Assembly: GCA_016719895.1 (NCBI GenBank)
Contig: JADJYG010000028.1
Span: forward strand, 186,001 to 250,000
Length of the DNA stretch: 64,000 nucleotides
Source: Saprospirales bacterium
GTDB taxonomy: Bacteria; Bacteroidota; Bacteroidia; Chitinophagales; Saprospiraceae
Reading direction: 5' to 3'
Within the stretch, counting starts at the first letter, position 1, and each line of letters opens with the position of its first letter. Under the pieces are notes generated by a model that searched no databases, was not told the DNA's origin, and saw nothing but the letters and a program-made list of their open reading frames with translations. Position numbers and translations under genes: made by a program. Of the stretch, positions 36,780 to 45,296 are shown piece after piece.

Positions 36780-39341
36780 ATGCCCAAACGAGCAAAAAAA
36801 ACCACCGATCAACTCGATGCGTTCAACATCGAAGACGCGCTTCGCACGGCGCCCTGCGTGCCGGCTATTCGTATTGCCGTCGATGCCTGGCGGGAGGGTG
36901 GCTACAAAGGCGTCACGGAAACCACGAAAGAGTTGCTCAATTTTTGGTTTCGCACCGACCATCCGCTGCCCAACGGACGGCAGTTTCGTTTTCACCGGGC
37001 GCAACGCGAAGCCATCGAGACACTCATATTTCTGTATGAAGTCGTAAAGATTCGTTCCCGGAAAGGGTTGCTCGAAAACTACGCCCAGCACAGCCGGGAT
37101 TTGCGTATGCCACCCTACGATGAATTTGCCCGGTATTGCGTTAAAATGGCGACCGGCTCGGGCAAAACGATGGTCTTATCCATGTCCATCGTCTGGCAGT
37201 ACGCCAACGCTATGCGCGAAGATACCGGCCAGTTTGCCAAAACCTTTCTGATCCTGGCCCCGAACGTCATTGTTTTCGAGCGGCTAAAATCCGATTTCGA
37301 AAGCGGGAAGGTATTCCGTCAAGGGCCGCTTATTCCCCGTCATTTTCAGTGGTGGTGGGATATGAACTACTACATGCGCGGCGACGCGGAGGGCAACCAT
37401 TCCGAAGGGGCGCTGTACCTGACCAATATCCAGCAGTTTTATGAACGCCCCAGCCGAAAGGCCGACGCGGAAACGGACGTGATGACGGCCATGCTCGGTT
37501 CGGCGCCGCCAACTGCCAAAACGGAAATCACCGATTTCGATACCCGCATTGCCGAAAGGGAAGGTTTGGTTATGGTGCTGAACGACGAGGCGCACCACAC
37601 CCATGATGAGGAGAACGAATGGAATGCCTGCATCCGACGCTTAAATACCAGCTGGCCGCTCGCGCTTCAGTTGGATGTTTCGGCAACGCCGCGCTACCAG
37701 GGAGGCGGCTTGTTTGCCTGGACGGTATTCGATTACCCCTTGAAACAGGCGATCATCGACAACATCGTAAAACGCCCGATAAAAGGTATTTCGCAGGTAA
37801 CGGAGGCGAAGTCGGACATTGCCAGCGTCAAATACGTGGGTTACCTGGTTGCATCCGTCGAGCGTTGGCGCGAATACCGGGAGCAGTTGTCACCGCTCCG
37901 GAAAAAGCCGATCCTGTTCGTCATGATGAACAGCACGGAAGAGGCCGACGACGTAGCCCATTGGTTGAGCACAAAATACCCGGAAGATTTTTCGGGCGAT
38001 AGGACGTTGATCATCCACACCGATCGCTACGGCGAAGTTTCCAAAAAAGACCTCGATCTCGCCCGTAAAATGTCGCGAGAAGTGGACCGCAGCGAGTCGC
38101 CGGTGAACGCCATCGTATCGGTATTGATGCTGCGCGAAGGGTGGGACGTGCAAAATGTAACCGTTGTGGTGGGTTTGCGCCCGTACACCGCCAAAGCCAA
38201 TATTTTGCCCGAGCAAACCATCGGCCGCGGCTTGCGCTTGATGTTCCGGGATATAAGCGGCTTCCAGGAGCGGGTGGACATCATCGGCAACAAGGCGTTC
38301 ATGGAATTCGTCGAAGACCTGGAGAAACTCGAAGATTTGAAGTTCGACACCTTCCAAATCGGGAAGGACAAACTGACAATCATCACCGTGCAGCCGGTCT
38401 TGCCGGAAAAGGAGGCTAAAGACATCGGTATTCCGGACATTACGCCGCTCTTAGGCAGGAAACTGTCGTTGGCCGATGAAATTGCGGGTATAGACGTAAT
38501 GGCCATGAAAACCAACGTGCTACCGTTCAAGGGCAAAGAGATCGAAGCGGCAAAATCCTTTTTGTACGAGGGCCGCGACATTCTCACCGACGAGAAATTA
38601 CTGGAACGTGAATACTCTATTCCGCCGGCCCAGACCCCGGAGGAGGTAATCGGGTATTACGCCCGACGCATCGCTCAAAATATCAAGTTACCTTCCCAGT
38701 TTCACGCCATCGCTCCGAAAGTCCGGGCGTTCTTCGAGCACAAGGCCTTCGGGCGAACAGTGGATTTGGATTCGCCCGAGGCCATCCGGGCCATGTCGAG
38801 CAATCTGGCTTCCTACGTCGTCGTGAAAGAATTCGAGCGGGCCCTGCGCGAAAAAGTAATCGAGACCCGCATCCCGGAATTGCTGACCACGGCCCGTATG
38901 CTTTCCGCCACTCAACCTTTCGCGACTTCCAAAAGGGTAATGGAATCGAAGCACACAGTAGTCAACTTCGTCCCCTGCGATAACGAGTTCGAATTGGCAT
39001 TTGCCCGTTTTCTCGATAAAGCCGACGACCTGGACGCTTTTGCGAAACTCCCGGAAATGTTCGGGTTTTGCATCCAATACACTGATTCCTTAGCCAATAT
39101 CCGGAATTATTACCCGGATTTCATTGTCCGGCTGAAAGACGGGACGCATTGGATCATCGAAACCAAAGGCCGGGAAGACATCGAAGTGGCGATGAAAGAC
39201 AACGCCGCTCAAAATTGGTGCGCTACTGCCACGGAATTGACCGGCGTACAATGGAATTACCTGAAGGTGCTGCAAAAGGAGTTCGAGGCGTTGCGGCCGG
39301 AGGGGTTTGAGGAGTTGTGGGTGGGGCTGGAGGTGAGGTGA
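36780..39341 (+). CDS. res: Type III restriction endonuclease helicase subunit (Res)
   Basis: An 853-residue SF2 translocase with a C-terminal nuclease. Walker A is VKMATGSGKTMVLSMS (near residue 128), DEAH is MVLNDEAHHTHDE (near 268), and motif VI is LPEQTIGRGLRLMF. The C-terminal nuclease of the PD-(D/E)xK type shows YPDFIVRLKDGTHWIIETKG (near 778-800), with Asp and Glu-x-Lys in place. It cuts DNA after collision of two complexes at unmethylated sites, together with Mod. Start ATG 36780 is 188 bp after the AlbA_2 stop, a gap that may hold its own promoter and the 11-bp repeats. All catalytic elements appear intact. Confidence 0.92.
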   Translation: MPKRAKKTTDQLDAFNIEDALRTAPCVPAIRIAVDAWREGGYKGVTETTKELLNFWFRTDHPLPNGRQFRFHRAQREAIETLIFLYEVVKIRSRKGLLENYAQHSRDLRMPPYDEFARYCVKMATGSGKTMVLSMSIVWQYANAMREDTGQFAKTFLILAPNVIVFERLKSDFESGKVFRQGPLIPRHFQWWWDMNYYMRGDAEGNHSEGALYLTNIQQFYERPSRKADAETDVMTAMLGSAPPTAKTEITDFDTRIAEREGLVMVLNDEAHHTHDEENEWNACIRRLNTSWPLALQLDVSATPRYQGGGLFAWTVFDYPLKQAIIDNIVKRPIKGISQVTEAKSDIASVKYVGYLVASVERWREYREQLSPLRKKPILFVMMNSTEEADDVAHWLSTKYPEDFSGDRTLIIHTDRYGEVSKKDLDLARKMSREVDRSESPVNAIVSVLMLREGWDVQNVTVVVGLRPYTAKANILPEQTIGRGLRLMFRDISGFQERVDIIGNKAFMEFVEDLEKLEDLKFDTFQIGKDKLTIITVQPVLPEKEAKDIGIPDITPLLGRKLSLADEIAGIDVMAMKTNVLPFKGKEIEAAKSFLYEGRDILTDEKLLEREYSIPPAQTPEEVIGYYARRIAQNIKLPSQFHAIAPKVRAFFEHKAFGRTVDLDSPEAIRAMSSNLASYVVVKEFERALREKVIETRIPELLTTARMLSATQPFATSKRVMESKHTVVNFVPCDNEFELAFARFLDKADDLDAFAKLPEMFGFCIQYTDSLANIRNYYPDFIVRLKDGTHWIIETKGREDIEVAMKDNAAQNWCATATELTGVQWNYLKVLQKEFEALRPEGFEELWVGLEVR

Positions 39342-39387
39342 GCTACAGACTTCCAAGCGAACGCCTTTTTCATATCGAATCCCGGAG

Positions 39388-39675
39388 TTAGCGGCACCGA
39401 TAAATAACCATCGCCACAGACGACAAATACACCTCCCCGCATTGACCACCGGTATTAACTATTTTCGCTTTACCGACTTCAAGCGCATCGGGCCGGTAGG
39501 CGGATATTGGCCGGCTCGGATCCCGGTGCTGTATCTGTGACAGTATCTCCACATTTAACTTGTCGATATTTGGGATTTTGCTGTATCCGACATCTTCGCC
39601 GTGTTCATCGGCAAAGGTTCCATTGCTAAATTTCCCGCACAGGAAATCGTTGATTGAAATTTCGAAGAAGACCAT
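39388..39675 (-). CDS. Hypothetical small protein downstream of the amidase
   Basis: A 95-residue frame (MVFFEISINDFLCGKFSNGT ... SSVAMVIYRCR) from ATG 39675, 36 bp after the amidase stop on the same strand. It has no signal peptide or known motif. Gene spacing suggests cotranscription with the amidase, so an immunity or holin-like helper cannot be excluded, but it has no membrane segment. Confidence 0.5.
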   Translation of the reverse strand: MVFFEISINDFLCGKFSNGTFADEHGEDVGYSKIPNIDKLNVEILSQIQHRDPSRPISAYRPDALEVGKAKIVNTGGQCGEVYLSSVAMVIYRCR

Positions 39676-39711
39676 ATCGGTAGCCTTGATTTGGATGAAT
39701 AGTATTTGCCG

Positions 39712-40515
39712 TTAAGCCTGTTTTCTCAGGTATTTCCCCGAAACCCATTCCTGCCGGTTCGCCGCGATTCTACACCAGTTATTCTTTTCCTCGTACACCC
39801 GCAGGACAGCCCCGGTGGATGTGACATTTATCCGGCGACCGGACACATCCGGTTTGTCGCGGATGTTGAGGTTATTGGTTGTCACAGTTGCATAGTAGGC
39901 GACGGATAACGGCGGCTGATCGGGATGATGGTCAAGGATCGCCCGGACATGGGGGAGGAAGTTCGTTTCCGCCGCTTCGACGGTGTTGCCGCCGAAAAAA
40001 TTTGAGCCCGGGCAGGATTTGGTCATGCCGGCGCCGTTGGTGCGTTGGCCGGTCTTCAGGTCGAACCAGTGGTGATATACGACTTGATTGGAATTGACCG
40101 GGATTCGGAAACGCCGGCACAACGCCGCGGTTACTTGTAAAATGGCCTCGCGCTGCTCCGGCCGCATTTCATCGCCGCCAATATCAAAGTTGCCGATGTT
40201 CTCGATGCAGATGGAATGGGCATTGAATCCGAAGATGCAAGCCGGAGAAGATTCCAGGCTCCTGCCGGTGACGATTATACCATCGGGGAAAATGCTGAAA
40301 TGCTGGCCAATATCCTGCCAGCCGTTCATCAGGGTATGAAAATGCTGCATTCCCTTTTGCAGTGCGAAATGGTTTTTGCCGTTAAAGTTGGTATAGTTTG
40401 GGACGTAGGTGTGGTGCAACTGTAAAGTAAACACCGTCCGGGCAACACTTTGTACGGCAAGCCAGGCTTCAAACTCGGCCGGTGCGATTAGCGTAAAACC
40501 GTATTGCTTGGGCAT
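39712..40515 (-). CDS. N-acetylmuramoyl-L-alanine amidase with SH3 domain
   Basis: A 267-residue amidase_2/PGRP-type zinc amidase that cleaves the bond between MurNAc and the stem peptide. Visible ligands are LQLHHTYVPN (His34/35), QVVYHHWFDLKTGQRTNGAG (second His, near 148) and SCPGSNFFGG (Cys). Glu in SICIENIGNFD lies at the expected place. An SH3-like wall-binding domain ends the chain (NLNIRDKPDVSGRRINVTST ... WVSGKYLRKQA). There is no signal peptide, as in phage endolysins. It has the same promoter motif as the ParB and helicase operons, so it probably belongs to the same element. Confidence 0.86.
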   Translation of the reverse strand: MPKQYGFTLIAPAEFEAWLAVQSVARTVFTLQLHHTYVPNYTNFNGKNHFALQKGMQHFHTLMNGWQDIGQHFSIFPDGIIVTGRSLESSPACIFGFNAHSICIENIGNFDIGGDEMRPEQREAILQVTAALCRRFRIPVNSNQVVYHHWFDLKTGQRTNGAGMTKSCPGSNFFGGNTVEAAETNFLPHVRAILDHHPDQPPLSVAYYATVTTNNLNIRDKPDVSGRRINVTSTGAVLRVYEEKNNWCRIAANRQEWVSGKYLRKQA

Positions 40516-40634
40516 GTTGTGCGATTTTTATGAAAAACAAAAAAACCGGGCAAGACGAAAGGCTGAAATTCTCCTTTGAGGGGGGCTTGGTGCGCTCATG
40601 GTTTTTAGCGCCTTGCACCGGCGGTGTTTTTTAT

Positions 40635-40670
40635 GTTGCAAATATGGTTCTAAAAAAACAAATGGCAAAA
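40635..40670 (-). promoter_or_regulatory. Promoter upstream of the amidase gene (shared motif)
   Basis: The minus strand reads CCATATTTGCAAC for the -7 region with TTTTG at 40666-40670 upstream at 21 bp. The -7 block is the same as in the helicase and ParB operon promoters. It is about 120 bp before the ATG at 40515. Between it and the plus-strand glycosyltransferase start (40848) I see no supported gene. Confidence 0.5.
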
Positions 40671-40847
40671 TTATTCAGAAATTTTTCGATTTGTTATCAA
40701 AAACCGAATTCGTAGAACAGCGGTTGCTTCACGAAATACGCCAAGTAGATTTTGGGCACAGATATTGTTTAAATGGAGAACGAAGATTACCAAGTAATAA
40801 GACTGTCAAAAACGCGATAACATTATCTGAGATTGAATATTATCATC

Positions 40848-41969
40848 ATGGAAAGTGAATCAACTTTATCTAAAATACCTGTGCATTATATCGTTTGGAG
40901 GGCTTTGCCGGGAGGCGCAGAATCATACGTTACGTATTATGCCGAGCGGTTCGCAGCGGAACGCAAAATCTACGTGTATAGCCTCCGTTATTCCGAAAAC
41001 AAGGTTTCTGATTCCGGTAAGGCTCATTTTCAATCGGGTACAGACCATAACTGGGCCTGTTACCGCGATTACTTCTTCTATTGCCGAAGATATAAAGGTC
41101 ATATTTTCCATCTGCTGAGTACCGGCCCCATCACGCTGCTGCTCGCGCTTTTAGCCGGCGTTCGACATCCGGTTTACCATATTCACGGGACGAAATACTG
41201 GAAAACGTTTGCAGAAAAACTTTACCTGAAAACCGCCTGGCTTATCAGTTCGCTGTTCCGGGTGACATTTATCGCAAACTCCCGGTACAGTGCCGGTATA
41301 TTTCATCGGGATGTTTTATCCATAAAACCTAAAGTCATTTACAATGGCTTTGCAACCGGCGCCTACTTAGAGAAACGGTTTTTGCGACCCGAGCTCCGGC
41401 GTATCGCCTATATCGGTCGCCTTCATCCTGGGAAAAACGTAGAATTAGTGCTGCGCTTATTCGGAGAAGTGGCGGCGCAATTACCCCGGCTCGAACTGCA
41501 TATTGCCGGCGACGGTATGTTGCGCGAGCAATTGGAATCGCAGGCTCAAAGCAGCCCCTATCGCGACCGGATTATTTTTCATGGTTGGGTGGAAGATATC
41601 GCATCCTTTTACCAAAGCATCGATCTGTTTTTATTTTTGAGCGCTTACGAATCCTTCGGCAACGTGGTGCTCGAAGCCTTGTTGACCGGGCTGCCGGTGC
41701 TGACCAGCGACATCCCCGTATTCGAGGAAATTCACGGGGGAGAAAGCGCTTTCCTGTTGGGCGATCCCGGCAATTACGAAGCATTAAAGGGCAATTTTTT
41801 AAACGCCGTTGCGCATTTTCCCGATTTGGCTCAAAGAGCATATAACCTTGGCGGGCAAATTGCCGGAACGTTTGATATGGAAAAGCACTTAACGGAAATC
41901 GAGGCGGTGTATTTGAATACAGACGCCGCTATCGGTCTGCGAACTGCGCCGCGTCGAGTATTTCGATGA
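40848..41969 (+). CDS. GT4-type glycosyltransferase
   Basis: A 373-residue retaining glycosyltransferase of the GT-B fold, from ATG 40848 (MESESTLSKIPVHYIVWRAL); the longer frame begins with TTG. The N-terminal half has VWRALPGGAESYVTYYAERF and HIHGTKYWKTF (as YHIHGTKYWKTF). The C-terminal half shows IAYIGRLHPGKNVELVLRLF and the donor-binding E-x7-E element SAYESFGNVVLEALLTGLPV. It probably adds a sugar to a lipid-linked or surface glycan. Its 3' end overlaps the convergent ATP-grasp gene by 41 bp. Confidence 0.88.
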   Translation: MESESTLSKIPVHYIVWRALPGGAESYVTYYAERFAAERKIYVYSLRYSENKVSDSGKAHFQSGTDHNWACYRDYFFYCRRYKGHIFHLLSTGPITLLLALLAGVRHPVYHIHGTKYWKTFAEKLYLKTAWLISSLFRVTFIANSRYSAGIFHRDVLSIKPKVIYNGFATGAYLEKRFLRPELRRIAYIGRLHPGKNVELVLRLFGEVAAQLPRLELHIAGDGMLREQLESQAQSSPYRDRIIFHGWVEDIASFYQSIDLFLFLSAYESFGNVVLEALLTGLPVLTSDIPVFEEIHGGESAFLLGDPGNYEALKGNFLNAVAHFPDLAQRAYNLGGQIAGTFDMEKHLTEIEAVYLNTDAAIGLRTAPRRVFR

Positions 41970-43002
41970 AGTGCTCCAGGCGCAGCAAAAACGACTCGAT
42001 TCGGTTGAAATCGCCCGGTTCGAAAGTCCATTTGCCATCGATGCGACGATACCGACCGGGCTGACCGTTCACCAGCATTTGATACGGGTCGGATTGGCCG
42101 AAAATGCACTGCATTTCGTTCACCAGGTACCGGCCGTCGCTACATTCGAAAAGGTCCACGGATTGCGATAAAAAATGCTTTTTGTCGGTAATGTCTTCTA
42201 TAAAATCCAGAAGCCGCGCGGGTGGATTCTCATAGCCTTTAACCAAGCTGCCGCTGGCTTTGTCTCCTTTTTTTATTTTTTTATGCGCAAAAAAGGACTC
42301 GCCGATCCGGACACAACGCCATTCGAAGGTGTGAGGGATGTATTCTTGCAAGATGACGAAGTCTTTTTGAATCTCTTTGCGCAGGTGTTTGTAGAGGTGT
42401 AGTTTGGCCCATAAATCCTGCGGGCGCAACAACCTTTTAAGCACCCGCCTGGCAAAACCCTTTTTTTTCCACTGAGGCCCAACCTGCAAGGTCGCTCCAT
42501 CGCCGGAGAAGATATTTTTGACGTATTTCAGCACTTCATTTCGGGTTCTCAATATGCACACGCCACTGCCGCCGCCGCCGACGCTCATTTTCCCAACGAG
42601 GGGCAATGCCGAATTTACAGCAAACTCCAGTGCTTCTTCCTCATAGTAGAACACCCAGGTTCGGGGATGCGGGATTTCGTTGGCCGCCAGCCAGTAGGAC
42701 AGGTATTTTTTATTTTCGTAGATCAAAATTTCCTCCGGGGAAGGGTATATCGGAATTCCGTAGTTCAAATCCAAAATGGTAATCCGTTCGTCGAACAGCC
42801 TCTTGAAAGGAGTGGTATAACCGCCCGGAGAAGCGAGTAGCCCATCAAAAGATTTCCGGTTGATTCGTTCCAGCCAATCCGCCCGGGTCAGGTCGATCAC
42901 TTCCCAGTCGACCAGGTGTTTTAATTCCTGGCAGGCTTTCTGCCACAACAGGTGATCCTCCGCCACTTCGTTTTTCAAAATGGCTAATTTAAACTTTTTC
43001 AT
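41929..43002 (-). CDS. ATP-grasp family protein
   Basis: A 357-residue ATP-dependent carboxylate ligase-like protein. Visible are the ATP-grasp start (PHPRTWVFYYEEEALEF), the glycine-rich loop VGKMSVGGGGSGVCIL, the nucleotide segment DFVILQEYIPHTFEWRCVRI and the metal-binding end YLVNEMQCIFGQSDP. It couples an acid to an amine or thiol using ATP; the substrate is unknown. Its ATG overlaps the stop of the GNAT gene (42999-43002), so the pair is coupled and may work in one pathway. Confidence 0.82.
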   Translation of the reverse strand: MKKFKLAILKNEVAEDHLLWQKACQELKHLVDWEVIDLTRADWLERINRKSFDGLLASPGGYTTPFKRLFDERITILDLNYGIPIYPSPEEILIYENKKYLSYWLAANEIPHPRTWVFYYEEEALEFAVNSALPLVGKMSVGGGGSGVCILRTRNEVLKYVKNIFSGDGATLQVGPQWKKKGFARRVLKRLLRPQDLWAKLHLYKHLRKEIQKDFVILQEYIPHTFEWRCVRIGESFFAHKKIKKGDKASGSLVKGYENPPARLLDFIEDITDKKHFLSQSVDLFECSDGRYLVNEMQCIFGQSDPYQMLVNGQPGRYRRIDGKWTFEPGDFNRIESFLLRLEHFIEILDAAQFADR

Positions 43003-44126
43003 GCTTTTATTCGTCGGATTAAACGTTTGATTGTATCCCGGTAGAAATCATATATTTTCGGGTTGTCCCGGACGATTTTTATCGTTTTCGCTTTCAGAAT
43101 AAAAGAAAAATTCAAGGGATGCGAAATGAATATCCGGTTGAGCCGGCGTTCCTGTTCGGCTACACTATACTTGTATTGTTCATCGCCGTCGCCAAAATCA
43201 AGTAGCCGAATATTCTGTCCGGCCATCCATTCGGCAATGAAATGAATGAGGGCTTTGCCCGGGCTGAACTTCTTAAAGTCTGGGTGAAATGTCGTGGCGT
43301 GAAAAATGAGGGAGTTTTCTTCCAACAGGCCGATGGCGAATCCCACTCTGCCTCTGGGGACTTTTATGGAAAATCGCACGAGGACGTGATCCGCATTCCA
43401 GGCTTGCAAATATTGCTTTAGAAATTGCTGACGGGTCGGGTCGCGGTAAGCCGACGGGGTAGGCGTGTGGGCCCAACGTTCGATATGCGCCTGGCAGAAC
43501 TCATCGACCCATTCCACGAGCTCGGTATCGTCGGTGAAGGCTTCGAAAATTGCGTTTTCCTGGCTTTTCAGGCGATTTACCTGGTATCTGAATTCACGTA
43601 TGCCATTGATGCGGTCGAACAGGGCTCCGGGAGGCAAGTCTTTTGTGACGGGGCAAACGGAGTACGGGATATTTTGCCAATACAAGCCGCTGGCTTTCCC
43701 CGCTTCCTCGAAAATATCCATATAGCTGGCCCAGGTCGGTTGATGATTGAGCATCAAAGCCTCGTTGTTTCGCTTCACAACTTGCAAAAACTGTCTGAAA
43801 ATTTGCCGGATGTCGTCTTGCGAACATTGACGATGCAGCACGAAAAAGTTCGCATCCGTTTTTGCATCGCTGAGGAAAGTGTATATCCCATTCTTCAGTT
43901 TAAACAAGGCGGCGGCCAGCAAGGCCCCGTCCCGATAATATTGAAAGCAGGTAATAGTGTTCCCGGTACTTTCCGAATCGCATACGGCGATATGCGATTG
44001 TAAGATGTGCGGCGCCTGAAACGGGGATCGGCCGATGCTGTTTTGCCACAAATACGTGTATGTTTCCCAAAATGCCTGATCCAGTTGTAGGACGGTGTTC
44101 AAAATGCCGGAATTAAGGTTTCCCAT
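42999..44126 (-). CDS. GNAT-fold acyltransferase (BioF2/FemAB-like)
   Basis: A 375-residue protein. The C-terminal half has the Acetyltransf_6/FemAB layout: PRGRVGFAIGLLEENSLIFH, then FHPDFKKFSPGKALIHFIAEWM and LLDFGDGDEQYKYSVAEQER. The last motif (DFGxGDexYK) is characteristic of this group, which transfers acyl or aminoacyl groups in envelope polymer synthesis. The N-terminal half is a degenerate GNAT copy. With the ATP-grasp neighbour it suggests modification of a glycan or peptide. The start ATG 44126 follows a 45 bp gap after the methyltransferase stop. Confidence 0.82.
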   Translation of the reverse strand: MGNLNSGILNTVLQLDQAFWETYTYLWQNSIGRSPFQAPHILQSHIAVCDSESTGNTITCFQYYRDGALLAAALFKLKNGIYTFLSDAKTDANFFVLHRQCSQDDIRQIFRQFLQVVKRNNEALMLNHQPTWASYMDIFEEAGKASGLYWQNIPYSVCPVTKDLPPGALFDRINGIREFRYQVNRLKSQENAIFEAFTDDTELVEWVDEFCQAHIERWAHTPTPSAYRDPTRQQFLKQYLQAWNADHVLVRFSIKVPRGRVGFAIGLLEENSLIFHATTFHPDFKKFSPGKALIHFIAEWMAGQNIRLLDFGDGDEQYKYSVAEQERRLNRIFISHPLNFSFILKAKTIKIVRDNPKIYDFYRDTIKRLIRRIKA

Positions 44127-44171
44127 TATTAGATGGATATTAAAGCGGTTCTTTTTTAAGCGGTTTCTTAC

Positions 44172-44942
44172 CTATGCGAACTCACACGAATAGTATATCC
44201 AACTGTCCTGATCGATCTCGTTTAGTCCGGACCTTTCGATCTCTTCACCGGTTTTTAATGAAAATAAGCGTATGTTTTTAAAACCTAAGCGCTCCAATTG
44301 GTCGATTTGAGCGGCCGGTTTTATGTAATAAGTCGTTATGCTGAAATGATGCGCCCCGTCGTTGAGAATGGCAAAGTCCGTTTCTCTATATTTTCCGGGA
44401 AGGCCGTTATGAAACATAAGCCTTAGATACCGGTAGCATTGGTACAGGAAATACTTTAGGCTGTTGTTATGCTTTATGGTGTATATCTTATTGATGTATT
44501 GTAAATTATGCGTGGAGAAAACAAAAAGCCCTCCCTTTTTTCCTACTCGTTTTATTTCTTCGAGGGCTTGTATCCGATCCTCATGTGAAATATAATCTAT
44601 CCCGTTAAAGCTAAACAAAACGAAGTCGAAAGAATTGGCCGCGAACTCCTGCATGGATCGTACGTCACCAACCTTTACGAGGGTATTTTCTCTCTCTTCG
44701 GGAAACTTTTTTTTATACGTCTCGATCATTTTATCGGAATAATCTATACCGACATATTCCTTTACATAGGGCGAAAAATGCACCGTGGTTCGTCCCAGGC
44801 CGATACCGATGTCCAGCATCCGCCAGTTGCTTAATTTGCCCCAGACCATATCGAATATGGTTTTTTCCGGTTTTTGAAGGACATCGTAATTAATATAATC
44901 TTTTACCAGATACTCAGTGTTCCAGGAATCTTTGTTTGTCAT
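44172..44942 (-). CDS. Class I SAM-dependent methyltransferase
   Basis: A 256-residue methyltransferase. SAM motif I is MLDIGIGLGRTTVHF, followed by YVGIDYSDKMIETYKKKF and FDFVLFSFNGIDYI. ATG 44942 is chosen over a GTG one codon earlier. No substrate-specific motif is seen; context suggests a glycan or small-molecule acceptor. It is first in a same-strand series with the GNAT and ATP-grasp genes. Confidence 0.85.
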   Translation of the reverse strand: MTNKDSWNTEYLVKDYINYDVLQKPEKTIFDMVWGKLSNWRMLDIGIGLGRTTVHFSPYVKEYVGIDYSDKMIETYKKKFPEERENTLVKVGDVRSMQEFAANSFDFVLFSFNGIDYISHEDRIQALEEIKRVGKKGGLFVFSTHNLQYINKIYTIKHNNSLKYFLYQCYRYLRLMFHNGLPGKYRETDFAILNDGAHHFSITTYYIKPAAQIDQLERLGFKNIRLFSLKTGEEIERSGLNEIDQDSWIYYSCEFA

Positions 44943-45192
44943 CACTATTATTCGTTTCGGTTATTGAAAAAGCGGCCCTTAACAGCCGATGTGGCATCGA
45001 CTGCTTCAGTAGTGTACTCGGTATCAAAAAATGGGAGGCTGAAGCGGAGGGCCTTCAGCGCTTGCGGTATTAGAAGGAATGGTTTTCAGGTTTTTTGAGC
45101 CAGAACTTGAAGCGTGTTTGACTACATATTCAAGGCAGGGCCTTCAAAGGTTGCCCAGCTCCGTAAAAATTTAAAATTTAGGTATGCGCCTG

Positions 45193-45243
45193 AAAAAGCC
45201 GCGCCTTCCGTCGGTCCGATTGTTGGACCGACGGAAGGCGCGG
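45193..45243 (-). terminator. Strong rho-independent terminator of the sigma / barrel operon
   Basis: Two perfect 19-bp arms lie at 45199-45217 and 45225-45243 around a 7-base loop. On the minus strand the stem is followed by CTTTTTC. It lies 53 bp after the stop of the barrel-protein gene. The rest of the 44943-45296 gap holds no supported gene. Confidence 0.85.
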
Positions 45244-45296
45244 TTAAAGAAGGATTCGGAAGAGTCGGATATATCGGCGTTTGCGACCCGGCTGTG

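Noticed and set aside
40598..40858. Possible 86-codon gene between amidase and glycosyltransferase
   Set aside because: Its start lies inside the amidase promoter and no family is recognised; part of it looks protein-like but support is too weak.
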